Source of the DNA: an uncultured Bacilli bacterium
GTDB lineage: Bacteria; Bacillota_I; Bacilli_A; RF39; UBA660
Length of the DNA: 12,587 nucleotides
NCBI GenBank assembly: GCA_944345045.1
Contig: CALVMI010000092.1
Coordinates: forward strand, 1 to 12,587
Direction: 5' to 3'
Positions 5,978-12,587 of this stretch are shown here, piece by piece. The first letter of the stretch is position 1; the number at the start of each line of letters is the position of its first letter. Made by a program: the position numbers and the translations under genes. The notes below the pieces were generated by a model. That model saw only the letters and a program-made list of their open reading frames with translations, did not search any database and was not told the origin of the DNA.

Positions 5978-7180
5978 ATGGCATTTATTAAAACTCCCGT
6001 TAAAGGAACAAGAGATTTTTTACCTAAAGATATGGCTTTAAGAGAATATGTATTAAAGATAATGAAAGAAACTTATCAAAATTTCGGCTTTGAAATAATG
6101 GCTACACCTTGTATAGAACATATTGAAAATTTAACGAATAAACAAGGTGGCGAAAATGAAAAGTTAATTTTTAAAATTTTAAAACGCGGCGAAAAATTAG
6201 ATCTGGAAAATGTAAAAGAACAAAATGATCTTGTAGATTCAGGTTTAAGATATGACTTAACCGTACCCTTATCTAGATTTTATGCAAACAACATGAATGA
6301 ATTAAACAGTCCTTTTAGAGCTTTTCAAACAGGTTTTGTCTGGCGTGCCGATCGACCTCAAAAGGGCAGATTTCGTGAGTTTATGCAATGTGATCTAGAT
6401 ATATTAGGTGAAAAAACAAACCTAGCAGAAATAGAATTAATTACTTCTGTAGTTACCTTTTTAAAAAAATTAGATTTTGAAGGTTTTAAAATAAAAATTA
6501 ATGATCGTCGTATTTTACTTAAAATGTTAGAATATGCGCATCTTCCACTTGAAAAAGCGGATCAAATTTTAATTTCATTAGATAAATTAGATAAAATTGG
6601 CTTTGAAGGAGTAAGAGAAGAACTACTTTCCAATGGTTATGAAGAAGAAAACATTGATGCTTATTTAAAGTTATTTAAACAAGATGCTTCAAATATCAAA
6701 ACTTTCTGTGAAACACTTAAAATGGAACAAGAAGTTGTGGATAACTTAGAAGAAATCATGCGTATTACTTCACAAAACGTCGAAGCTAACTTAGTTTTTG
6801 ATCCAACTTTAGTAAGAGGAATGAGTTATTATACTGGCCCAATTTTTGAAATCGGTGTTGAAGAATTAAATTCTTCCATCGGTGGTGGTGGCAGATACGA
6901 CAAGATGATTGAAAAATATGCCGGAATTTCGGTGCCAGCTGCAGGTTTTTCTATTGGTTTTGAACGTCTCATTCTTATATTAAATGAAAGAGGTTTTCAA
7001 ATACCTGAAGCAAAAGAAAAAATTGCTTATATTTTAAAAGAAAAAGAAGATAAAATTTTTGCTCAAATTAAAAAAGAACGTGAAGCAGGAAAAATTGTAA
7101 AAATTGCTTATCGAAACAAAAATTTTAAATTTCAAAAAGAAAAGTTAGAAGCTGATGGCTATAAAGTAATTGAATGGTAA
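5978..7180 (+). CDS. hisS: Histidine--tRNA ligase with short C-terminal domain
   Basis: Class II aminoacyl-tRNA synthetase that charges tRNA-His. N-terminal VKGTRDFLPKD (8-18), class II motif 2 in FRAFQTGFVWRADRPQKGRFREFMQ (split around residues 113-137), the histidine-binding signature LVRGMSYYTG (278-287, usually RGLDYYTG), glycine-rich SIGGGGRYD (300-308) and motif 3 GFSIGFERLI (323-332) are all present, including the signature Arg280. LRYDLTVPLSR resembles the eukaryote/alphaproteobacteria-like HisRS branch. After the catalytic core only about 54-60 residues remain, while the usual anticodon-binding domain has about 90; the protein has 400 residues against the usual 420-430. The stop lies in a terminator stem, so this end is natural and not an obvious frameshift. 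HisZ, the anticodon-domain-lacking paralogue, is an alternative, but the intact motifs and absence of his biosynthesis genes favour a synthetase. No T-box leader and no aspS neighbour. Confidence 0.9.
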   Translation: MAFIKTPVKGTRDFLPKDMALREYVLKIMKETYQNFGFEIMATPCIEHIENLTNKQGGENEKLIFKILKRGEKLDLENVKEQNDLVDSGLRYDLTVPLSRFYANNMNELNSPFRAFQTGFVWRADRPQKGRFREFMQCDLDILGEKTNLAEIELITSVVTFLKKLDFEGFKIKINDRRILLKMLEYAHLPLEKADQILISLDKLDKIGFEGVREELLSNGYEEENIDAYLKLFKQDASNIKTFCETLKMEQEVVDNLEEIMRITSQNVEANLVFDPTLVRGMSYYTGPIFEIGVEELNSSIGGGGRYDKMIEKYAGISVPAAGFSIGFERLILILNERGFQIPEAKEKIAYILKEKEDKIFAQIKKEREAGKIVKIAYRNKNFKFQKEKLEADGYKVIEW

Positions 7181-7199
7181 AAAATACCATTCTTTTTTT
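7172..7199 (+). terminator. Intrinsic terminator of the hisS operon
   Basis: GAATGGTA (7172-7179) pairs perfectly with TACCATTC (7185-7192) around five A, followed by seven T. The 5' arm is the last codons and stop of hisS. Confidence 0.9.
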
Positions 7200-7235
7200 A
7201 AACAAAAAAGACAAAATAATTCTAGGTGAAGTGCT

Positions 7236-7571
7236 ATGAAGAAGTACGTTTTTATGTTAGGAATTATTATGATGTCTTTATTAGTTTTATCGATTAAACC
7301 CAGTTATGGTATGGAAGTAATTAATACCAAGGAAGTAAATGTATACAGTACGGATTTTTTAAATTATGTTAAAGAAAATAATCTTCACAATATAAAAAGA
7401 ATCTGCGTAGAAGAGTACTGCGATACCTTAAGAGGGTCTAGTATTTCGAAATCATTTGAAAGATTTATGAAAAACTATAAGGAATATTTAATTGACAAGG
7501 TAGGCGAAGAACAAGCCATTGCATCTTACGTCAAAGGTTTTGTCATTACAAAAATAGAGACATTAGAGTAA
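7236..7571 (+). CDS. Small secreted protein of unknown function
   Basis: A 111-residue protein starting with a clear signal peptide: MKKY, a hydrophobic core (about residues 5-20) and a likely cleavage after KPSYG (about residue 25). No lipobox cysteine is present, so it is probably released or loosely envelope-bound. The mature part is about 85 residues, has two cysteines five apart (57 and 62, in CVEEYC) that could form a small disulfide loop, and is otherwise charged and probably alpha-helical (SFERFMKNYKEYLIDKVGEEQAIASYVK). I recognise no family. AGGTGA (7224-7229) sits six bases before ATG 7236. A terminator precedes it, so it needs its own promoter, but I find only weak A/T-rich candidates in 7200-7223. 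Its stop overlaps the 3' end of the convergent radical SAM gene by 9 bases. Confidence 0.78.
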   Translation: MKKYVFMLGIIMMSLLVLSIKPSYGMEVINTKEVNVYSTDFLNYVKENNLHNIKRICVEEYCDTLRGSSISKSFERFMKNYKEYLIDKVGEEQAIASYVKGFVITKIETLE

Positions 7572-7598
7572 GTCTCCTTGATAAATGTCTCTTTTTTT
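7556..7598. terminator. Bidirectional terminator between convergent genes
   Basis: AGAGACATT (7556-7564) pairs perfectly with AATGTCTCT (7584-7592). The plus strand continues with seven T (7592-7598); on the minus strand the stem is followed by ATTTTT (complement of 7550-7555). Both genes end inside the hairpin. Confidence 0.82.
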
Positions 7599-8477
7599 CA
7601 TTTCTTTATCAATATCGTTTAAAACACAAAATTTTTGAATAAGCCACTCTGGGGCGACTAAATCTTCTTTTTTAGGATCACCAGTGATACGGTGAATGAC
7701 TACTTTTTGATCTAAAAATTCAAGCTGTTTACAAACAATATCGATATATTCTTCTTTACTTAGAACATGAAAAGGTTTTTGTTTGTAATAAGTCTCTAAA
7801 GGAGTATCTTTTAAAATATGTAACATGTGAATCTTAATTCCATCAATACCTAAAGAATTTAAATATTTAACGGTTTCAACCATATCTTCTTTTGTCTCGC
7901 CAGGCAGTCCATTAATAATGTGAACAACGACATTTAAGCCTCTTTCTTTCAACTTCAAAACACATTCTTTAAAATTTTCTAAAGTATGCCCGCGATTAAT
8001 AAACTTCAAAGTTTTTTCATGAATAGATTGTAAGCCAAGTTCGATCGTCAAAAAAGTTCGATGAGATAACTCCTCTAAATAGTCCATAACTTCATCACTA
8101 ATCGCATCACTTCTGGTAGCAATCGAAAGACCAACAACATTTTCTATTTTCAAAACGCTTTCATACATTTCTTTTAAAACGGATAAAGGAGCATATGTAT
8201 TTGTTCCAGCTTGAAAATAGGCAATAGTAAGACTTCCTGGCCACTTTTTCTCCATCATATTTTTAATATTTTGAAATTGAGTTATTAAATCATCATGGGG
8301 GTTACCAGCAAAATCTCCACTTTGGTGAGAACAAAATATACAGCCACCAGTTTTGTAATTTGGACAAGATAATCCAGCATTCAAACTTACTTTAAAAACT
8401 TTCTTACCAAATTTTTGCTTATAAAAATAATTAAGTGTATGATATCTTTTATTATCAAGTGTATATAAAAAGGCCAT
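7563..8477 (-). CDS. Radical SAM protein of the YtqA/YhcC (TIGR01212) family
   Basis: Predicted [4Fe-4S]-dependent radical SAM enzyme, 304 residues. The cluster cysteines are Cys38, Cys46 and Cys49 in CPNYKTGGCIFC, followed by SHQSGDFAGNP. The rest agrees with the YhcC/YtqA family: YFQAGTNTYAP, LSIATRSDAI, FLTIELGLQS, FINRGH, VHIINGLPGET, IKIHMLHILKDTPL and HRITGDP. The first cysteine spacing is shorter than in the relatives I recall, which read CPNRDG plus several residues before GGCxFC. The family has been linked to tRNA wobble-uridine modification in Bacillus; I am not certain of the reaction. ATG at 8477 is used because AGGAGA (8490-8485) is seven bases before it; the in-frame TTG at 8507 precedes that ribosome site. 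It is convergent with the small secreted gene and divergent from the following gene. Confidence 0.93.
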   Translation of the reverse strand: MAFLYTLDNKRYHTLNYFYKQKFGKKVFKVSLNAGLSCPNYKTGGCIFCSHQSGDFAGNPHDDLITQFQNIKNMMEKKWPGSLTIAYFQAGTNTYAPLSVLKEMYESVLKIENVVGLSIATRSDAISDEVMDYLEELSHRTFLTIELGLQSIHEKTLKFINRGHTLENFKECVLKLKERGLNVVVHIINGLPGETKEDMVETVKYLNSLGIDGIKIHMLHILKDTPLETYYKQKPFHVLSKEEYIDIVCKQLEFLDQKVVIHRITGDPKKEDLVAPEWLIQKFCVLNDIDKEMKKRDIYQGDLL

Positions 8478-8510
8478 TTTTTCATCTCCTACTAGAAAAA
8501 CATTCAATCC

Positions 8511-8522
8511 TATTATATAATA
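8511..8522. promoter_or_regulatory. Palindromic divergent -10 region
   Basis: TATTATATAATA is a perfect 12-base palindrome that gives TATAAT on the plus strand (8516-8521) and TATAAT on the minus strand (8517-8512). Each faces one of the divergent genes at a suitable distance. No good -35 box is seen on either side, so the two promoters are weaker or factor-dependent and would compete for polymerase. Confidence 0.5.
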
Positions 8523-8546
8523 AACAAAGAAAGTAGAGAAGTGGTT

Positions 8547-9272
8547 ATGACAAAAGAAGAGTTACAAAATGAAATAAACCGATATGCCAAACAAGTCGTT
8601 TTGCAAATTTTAAGAGATTATCAGGATAGTTTAGGACTTGAAAATGACTTACGATTACGAAATTTATTGACTAAAGATTTTGTCGTATTAAATGAAACAA
8701 GTTCACCAAATAACGATGATTTAGTTCACATTTATTTAGATAAAGAGGATTTACAAGGATTAGATTTTAAAGAAATGGAATATATTATCAAAAAAGATAT
8801 ATTAGTAAGAGAAATATTTAGGTATATTATTACCCCAAAAAAGGAAGAAGATAAAAGCGAAATCGGTATTTCTTTTGCTGAAGATATAACAGAAGGGTTA
8901 GTAGAAAAATATGCCGAAGATTTCTCGTTAAGACACAGTTTAGGTAAACCAAAAGTAAAAAATGAAAAAGCCAAAGCTCTTGCCACAAAATTATTAAAAG
9001 GAATTCCAAAAGAAATTTCTAAAGACGCTTTGGTTTTTCAGTATCAATATCCTTTTGTGCTTAAATATTATAAAATAGGTACGGGAAAAGACCTATTAGA
9101 AGAATATCGTAACCAAAATGGCTTGGAAGGCGAGATTGTTCCACCACAACCAGAAAAAGAAATTATTTATAATGAAGAACAAATACTCAAAAGAGGTTTT
9201 TTAGAATCAACGGCCATCATTGTTCTTTGCCTAGCTTTAGGGGCTTTTTTAGCTTATATTTTAGTGCGTTAA
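8547..9272 (+). CDS. Hypothetical protein with C-terminal membrane anchor; possible inactive zincin-like fold
   Basis: Unrecognised 241-residue protein. The first 215 residues are hydrophilic and should lie in the cytoplasm; a single hydrophobic segment (about 219-240, STAIIVLCLALGAFLAYIL) ends the protein, so it is probably tail-anchored. Residues 84-94 read DILVREIFRYI, and residues 111-124 AEDITEGLVEKYAE. This spacing is like small zinc peptidase-like proteins in which an L-x-HExFH helix is followed by an EGL-xE helix, but both expected histidines are arginine (Arg88, Arg92). That comparison is inference from pattern. The stretch 197-205 is Pro/Glu-rich. ATG 8547 is preferred over GTG 8541 because the purine-rich site AGAGAAG (8535-8541) is then placed correctly, though that site is weak. 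It is transcribed divergently from the radical SAM gene. No clear terminator follows. Confidence 0.75.
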   Translation: MTKEELQNEINRYAKQVVLQILRDYQDSLGLENDLRLRNLLTKDFVVLNETSSPNNDDLVHIYLDKEDLQGLDFKEMEYIIKKDILVREIFRYIITPKKEEDKSEIGISFAEDITEGLVEKYAEDFSLRHSLGKPKVKNEKAKALATKLLKGIPKEISKDALVFQYQYPFVLKYYKIGTGKDLLEEYRNQNGLEGEIVPPQPEKEIIYNEEQILKRGFLESTAIIVLCLALGAFLAYILVR

Positions 9273-9276
9273 CCAA

Positions 9277-9305
9277 TTGCCTTTTTTTTGCTTTAAAGGT
9301 ATAAT
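9277..9305 (+). promoter_or_regulatory. Promoter of the GH31 gene
   Basis: TTGCCT (9277-9282), a 17-base spacer and TATAAT (9300-9305). The start codon is about 26 bases downstream. No catabolite-repression site or sugar-regulator operator is evident around it. Confidence 0.7.
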
Positions 9306-9331
9306 AATAAAAGATAGATTGGGGTATATTT

Positions 9332-11725
9332 ATGTATAATCAAATGGATGCACATTTCAAAATAGATTACCAAAATGCGAAAAGCAAAAAAGAAGCAATC
9401 TTCGTCGGTCAAAAATACCGCATTACTGTTTTGTCCGAAAGATTAGTGCGCCTAGAATACAATAAAGACGGCATCTTTTTTGATGATTTAACAGAACAAG
9501 TAATGAACAGAAATTTTCCGGTACCTGAATTTAAAGTGGTAGAAGATGCAAGATACTTAGAAATTACGACCAAATATTTTATGTTAAAATATCAAAAAGA
9601 GAAACCTTTTGAATCTTTAAATATTGAAATTATGCTTTTAAATACCGATAAATCATGGCATATAAAAAATAAAGAAGTTCGCAATTTCAAAACATCAGGT
9701 TTAGGTATCGAGTTATCAAAACCAGATTATCAAAAAGGCCTTTATTCAGTTGATGGTTTTGTTTCTTTAGATGATAGCCAAAGTATGATCGTTGGTGAAG
9801 ATGGCTTTTTAACCCCTAATACAATCCCAAGAACAGACTTATATGTTTTTATGTATCGTAGAGATTTTGGCCTTTGTTTAAAAGATTATTTTTTCTTAAC
9901 AGGCTATCCACCTTTAATTCCAAGATACGCACTAGGTATTTGGTGGAATAAAAATGAAATATATAACTTTAATGATATTGTCTCATTAGTAACAAACTTT
10001 AATCGTTACCATATTCCAGTATCTATTATTTTACTAGGTGAATTTTGGCATCTAAAAGACGCTAAAGATTTAGAAAAATATAAAACCGGTTATACATTTA
10101 ATCGTAATTTATTTTCCGATCCAGCTTACTTAAGTAAATATTTGCATGAAAGAGGAATTCGTTTAGGACTTACAATAGATCCTAAAGAAGGAATCATGCC
10201 CCATGAAGATCATTACGAAGAAATTGCTAGAAATTTAGGCTTAAGTGATAAAAGTACCATTCCTTTTAATGTTTTTGATAAATCTATTGTCATGAACTAT
10301 TTTCATAGTTTGATAAAACCATTAGAAGATAAAGGAGTAGATTTTTTCTTTATTGATTATAGTAATCAAAAAGACTTATCCACATTAAGAGCTCTTACTA
10401 GATATCATTTTGAAGATTTTAAAAAGACTCCTGAAAAAAGAGGTTTGGTATTAGCTAAAAATGGTTTAGTAGCCGCGCATAAATATCCTGTTATGTACAG
10501 TGGTAAAACCCTTGTATCTTGGGAAACTCTAAACGTTTTACCATACTTTAATTCAATGGGATCAAATAAAGGACTATCTTGGTGGAGCCATGATATCGGT
10601 GGCTATGAGTTTGGTATGGAAGAAGCTCTTTTGTATATTCGGTATATCGAATTAGCTTGTTTTAGTCCAATTTTTAGACTTTCATCAAAACGTGGCAAAT
10701 ATTATAAAAGAGAGCCATGGAAATGGGATGTAAAAACCCAAAATATTGTAGCAACTTATTGTGAACTCCGTCATCGCCTAATTCCATATCTTTACACAGA
10801 AGGCTATAAATATCATCAGACAGGTCTTCCACTTATAGAGCCTCTTTACTATACAAATCCAGCAATTTATGACGAACCAGAATATAAAAATGAATACTAT
10901 TTTGGTACGGAATTACTTGTCTCACCAATTACAACAAAAAAAGATTTAGTTATGAACAGAACCGTAGCAAGAATTTATTTGCCGGCTGGAATATGGTATG
11001 ACTTTAAAACGGGAAAAAAATTCCCTGGGGATAAACACTATGTCACTTTCTTTAAAGATGAAGACTATCCAGTATTTGCCAAGGCAGGATCCATTATTCC
11101 TTTGGCCAATTTAGAAGAAAATAGAAATATTACCAATGCTCCTAAAAGTATGGAAATTCACATATTTCCAGGAAAAAGTAATATCTATACTTTGTATGAA
11201 GATGACGGGATAACTAGTTTGCATCAACAAGGATACTATATAAAAACCGCGATAGATTATAACTATCTTCAAAATAATTTTACGGTAATTATTCGTCCTT
11301 TAGAAGGAAAAAGTGGCATTATCCCAGACTATCGTGATTATAAAATTCGCTTTAGAAATACTAGAAAAGCCGATGAAGTTATCGTTTATTTAGATAAAAA
11401 TGTTTATAGTAGTACCAGTTATGTCGAAGATGCCGACTTTATAGTTGAAGTAAAAAATGTCAAAACAACAAGTCAATTATCTATTAATTGTAAAGGAAAA
11501 GATATTGAAATAGATGCTGTACGTTTAATTAATGAAGATATAGATTCCATCATAAGTGATTTACAAGTAAAAACAGCCTTAAAAGAAATGATTAGTGATA
11601 TCGTCTTTAGTGATATGGAAATCAAGAAAAAAAGAATTGCAATTCGTAAATTAAAAAATAAAGGTTTAGATGGCAAATTTGTAAAAATGTTCATGCGTTT
11701 ATTAGAATATGTTTCAGAAATTTGA
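9332..11725 (+). CDS. Glycoside hydrolase family 31 protein with altered active site
   Basis: GH31 members are alpha-glucosidases and alpha-xylosidases. This 797-residue protein has the family layout: N-terminal beta-sandwich (about 1-190), TIM barrel (about 195-520, PLIPRYALGIWW onward), and C-terminal sheets (about 530-725) plus a helical, Lys-rich extension (about 727-797). It follows the clade with GYTxNRxLFxDP, WWSHDIGG (417-424), FSPIxRL and REPW. The expected nucleophile Asp342 is kept (FFFIDYSN). The position of the acid/base aspartate, SGDT in relatives, reads SGKT (Lys392, codon AAA 10505-10507). Also changed are the DMDWH loop (GEFWH, 236-240), SRYAG (AKNG, 375-378) and RLHS (RLSS, 449-452). 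No signal peptide, so cytoplasmic. Start ATG 9332 follows GGGG (9321-9324). There is no transporter or sugar kinase nearby. Fold assignment is secure; hydrolase activity is doubtful. Confidence 0.93.
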   Translation: MYNQMDAHFKIDYQNAKSKKEAIFVGQKYRITVLSERLVRLEYNKDGIFFDDLTEQVMNRNFPVPEFKVVEDARYLEITTKYFMLKYQKEKPFESLNIEIMLLNTDKSWHIKNKEVRNFKTSGLGIELSKPDYQKGLYSVDGFVSLDDSQSMIVGEDGFLTPNTIPRTDLYVFMYRRDFGLCLKDYFFLTGYPPLIPRYALGIWWNKNEIYNFNDIVSLVTNFNRYHIPVSIILLGEFWHLKDAKDLEKYKTGYTFNRNLFSDPAYLSKYLHERGIRLGLTIDPKEGIMPHEDHYEEIARNLGLSDKSTIPFNVFDKSIVMNYFHSLIKPLEDKGVDFFFIDYSNQKDLSTLRALTRYHFEDFKKTPEKRGLVLAKNGLVAAHKYPVMYSGKTLVSWETLNVLPYFNSMGSNKGLSWWSHDIGGYEFGMEEALLYIRYIELACFSPIFRLSSKRGKYYKREPWKWDVKTQNIVATYCELRHRLIPYLYTEGYKYHQTGLPLIEPLYYTNPAIYDEPEYKNEYYFGTELLVSPITTKKDLVMNRTVARIYLPAGIWYDFKTGKKFPGDKHYVTFFKDEDYPVFAKAGSIIPLANLEENRNITNAPKSMEIHIFPGKSNIYTLYEDDGITSLHQQGYYIKTAIDYNYLQNNFTVIIRPLEGKSGIIPDYRDYKIRFRNTRKADEVIVYLDKNVYSSTSYVEDADFIVEVKNVKTTSQLSINCKGKDIEIDAVRLINEDIDSIISDLQVKTALKEMISDIVFSDMEIKKKRIAIRKLKNKGLDGKFVKMFMRLLEYVSEI

Positions 11726-11750
11726 CAATAGATATAAAAAAATGTATAAT
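11722..11750 (+). promoter_or_regulatory. Consensus promoter of the last gene
   Basis: Perfect TTGACA (11722-11727), a 17-base spacer and perfect TATAAT (11745-11750). The GH31 TGA stop is inside the -35 box, as with recG at 1071. The expected transcription start, near 11757, lies at the end of the 5' arm of the following hairpin. Confidence 0.88.
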
Positions 11751-11776
11751 AAACCCCATTAAATGGGGGTTTTTTT
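11751..11776 (+). terminator. Terminator of the GH31 transcript, overlapping the next gene's SD
   Basis: AAACCCCAT (11751-11759) pairs with ATGGGGGTTT (11763-11772), one G bulged, followed by a T run to 11776, directly before ATG 11777. Its 3' arm GGGGG is also the only candidate ribosome site of the next gene. Transcripts from the promoter at 11722-11750 should start within the 5' arm and so lack a full stem. Confidence 0.72.
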
Positions 11777-12587
11777 ATGACACGTGAGAAGTTTGAAGAA
11801 TATATTGCCAAAATTAGTAGTTGTGTAAATATTTATGAATCACAAACGATTAAAGATGCTGGGATTACTTTATGGCTTTCCGGTAACAAAAAAGTAATTA
11901 CGTATTCCATTAATTCGCGACATATCGCGCATTTACTAGGAATAAATACGGAAGTCATTCGTGAAAAATGTATTTTATCAAAAGATTACTCATCTTATGA
12001 TCTAGTAAAATATCTAATCGGTCATCCTTATCAAGTTTATAATAAATGTTTTTTAGAAGAAAAGATCTACAATCCATTTTCTGATTTTATTGATGAAAAA
12101 TTATCAGCTTTTTGTAAAAATATTTTTCCTAATTTTCGGGAAATAGAAGCAGTAATTGAATTTGATAAAGAAAAAACATATCAAAGTGAATTTTCTAATA
12201 ATTTAATGGATATTGATTATTTTATTGTTAAAAAACGCGAAGAAAACTTATATATATTAGGATTAAAAAAAGAAAATTATTTGAATCAATATTATCCACT
12301 TACTTCATTAGAAATTACTGATAAAACAATAGATTTTATTAAAAAATATTTTTGGAAACAAAACTGGTATTATGTAAATGGTCTATCTGTAAACAATGGT
12401 TATGAAACCCTAGAAGAATATCATTTGCTTTATAAAGAACGAGAAGAAAAAATTAAAACTTTACAACAATATCGAAAAGAATTTGCCAGTTCTGTATGTG
12501 TAGATGATGAAGCAAGTTTTATTCTATCGGCATTAGAAAAGGCGTTAAAACAGCAACAAGAATATAAAGCATATATAGAATGGTTAT
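11777..12587 (+). CDS. Hypothetical protein, 3' truncated by window edge
   Basis: The frame is open from ATG 11777 to the end of the window (270 codons), so the C-terminus is missing. I do not recognise it with confidence. It is cytoplasmic by appearance, with no signal or membrane segment. An early segment GNKKVITYSINSRHIAHLLGI (about residues 38-58) recalls the K-x-F/Y...HLLGI pattern of the PBECR4-type nuclease-like domains, but this is a loose resemblance and catalytic residues cannot be named. The C-terminal visible part (about 205-270) is a charged, probably coiled-coil-like helix (EEYHLLYKEREEKIKTLQQYRKEF, read in two parts at 214-237) followed by DDEASFILSALEKALKQQQEY. Cysteines occur at 16, 65, 95 and 116 and near 243 without a metal-binding pattern. 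Translation should use GGGGG (11765-11769), seven bases before ATG, and transcription the strong promoter upstream. Confidence 0.8.
   Translation, partial: MTREKFEEYIAKISSCVNIYESQTIKDAGITLWLSGNKKVITYSINSRHIAHLLGINTEVIREKCILSKDYSSYDLVKYLIGHPYQVYNKCFLEEKIYNPFSDFIDEKLSAFCKNIFPNFREIEAVIEFDKEKTYQSEFSNNLMDIDYFIVKKREENLYILGLKKENYLNQYYPLTSLEITDKTIDFIKKYFWKQNWYYVNGLSVNNGYETLEEYHLLYKEREEKIKTLQQYRKEFASSVCVDDEASFILSALEKALKQQQEYKAYIEWL

Noticed and set aside
7563..8507. Longer radical SAM start at TTG 8507
   Set aside because: The good AGGAGA site lies inside that extension and is seven bases before ATG 8477, and the -10 box would leave almost no leader.
8732..8986. Minus-strand open frame inside the tail-anchored protein gene
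   Set aside because: No ribosome site, composition typical of an antisense shadow.
9273..9290. Terminator after the tail-anchored protein gene, suggested by the T run
   Set aside because: No stable hairpin precedes the T run; the bases fit the GH31 promoter -35 region instead.
11473..11811. Minus-strand open frame across the GH31 3' end and the next promoter
   Set aside because: It would run through a terminator and promoter clearly oriented on the plus strand and is a shadow of the GH31 tail.

Overview
The window is A+T-rich DNA with Gram-positive style signals: AGGAG/AGGTGA Shine-Dalgarno sequences, TTGACA/TATAAT promoters, short hairpin-plus-T terminators and a CIRCE-type operator. TGA serves as a stop codon (recG ends in TGA) and TGG encodes tryptophan, so the genetic code is standard. 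Together with the compact layout and very A/K/N/I-rich proteins, this suggests a low-GC Bacilli or Erysipelotrichia-like gut bacterium, or an uncultured relative of the Mollicutes, rather than a true Mycoplasma. That placement is inference. No phage, IS element, CRISPR array, tRNA or rRNA is visible.

Layout. (1) 1-1074: 3' part of recG. (2) 1071-1204: a consensus promoter, a three-stem structured RNA of about 100 nt and its terminator; this looks like an independent small RNA gene. (3) 1256-3905: an operon of a membrane-anchored InlB-repeat protein, a secreted and membrane-anchored CHAP hydrolase with a cadherin-like domain, and a HIT-family protein, closed by a terminator. (4) 3940-4866: an FkbM-family methyltransferase with a GTG start. 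(5) 4915-5397: an Hsp20 gene under a CIRCE/HrcA-type operator. (6) 5410-7199: an unrecognised protein and a histidyl-tRNA synthetase with a short C-terminal domain, three bases apart. (7) 7236-8477: a small secreted protein convergent with a YtqA/YhcC-type radical SAM gene, sharing a bidirectional terminator. (8) 8547-9272: a C-terminally membrane-anchored protein of unknown function. (9) 9332-11725: a GH31-family protein whose expected acid/base aspartate is lysine. (10) 11777-end: a truncated unknown gene whose promoter and ribosome binding site interlock with the GH31 terminator.

Most of this is housekeeping plus a surface-protein operon; there is no clear defence or biosynthetic cluster. 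The most interesting points are the unassigned structured RNA, whose C-rich linker matches the G-rich ribosome binding sites of three genes here; the GH31 protein with several changed active-site positions; the interlocked terminator/promoter/SD before 11777; and a protein with an RExxR sequence where a related-looking metallopeptidase would have HExxH.
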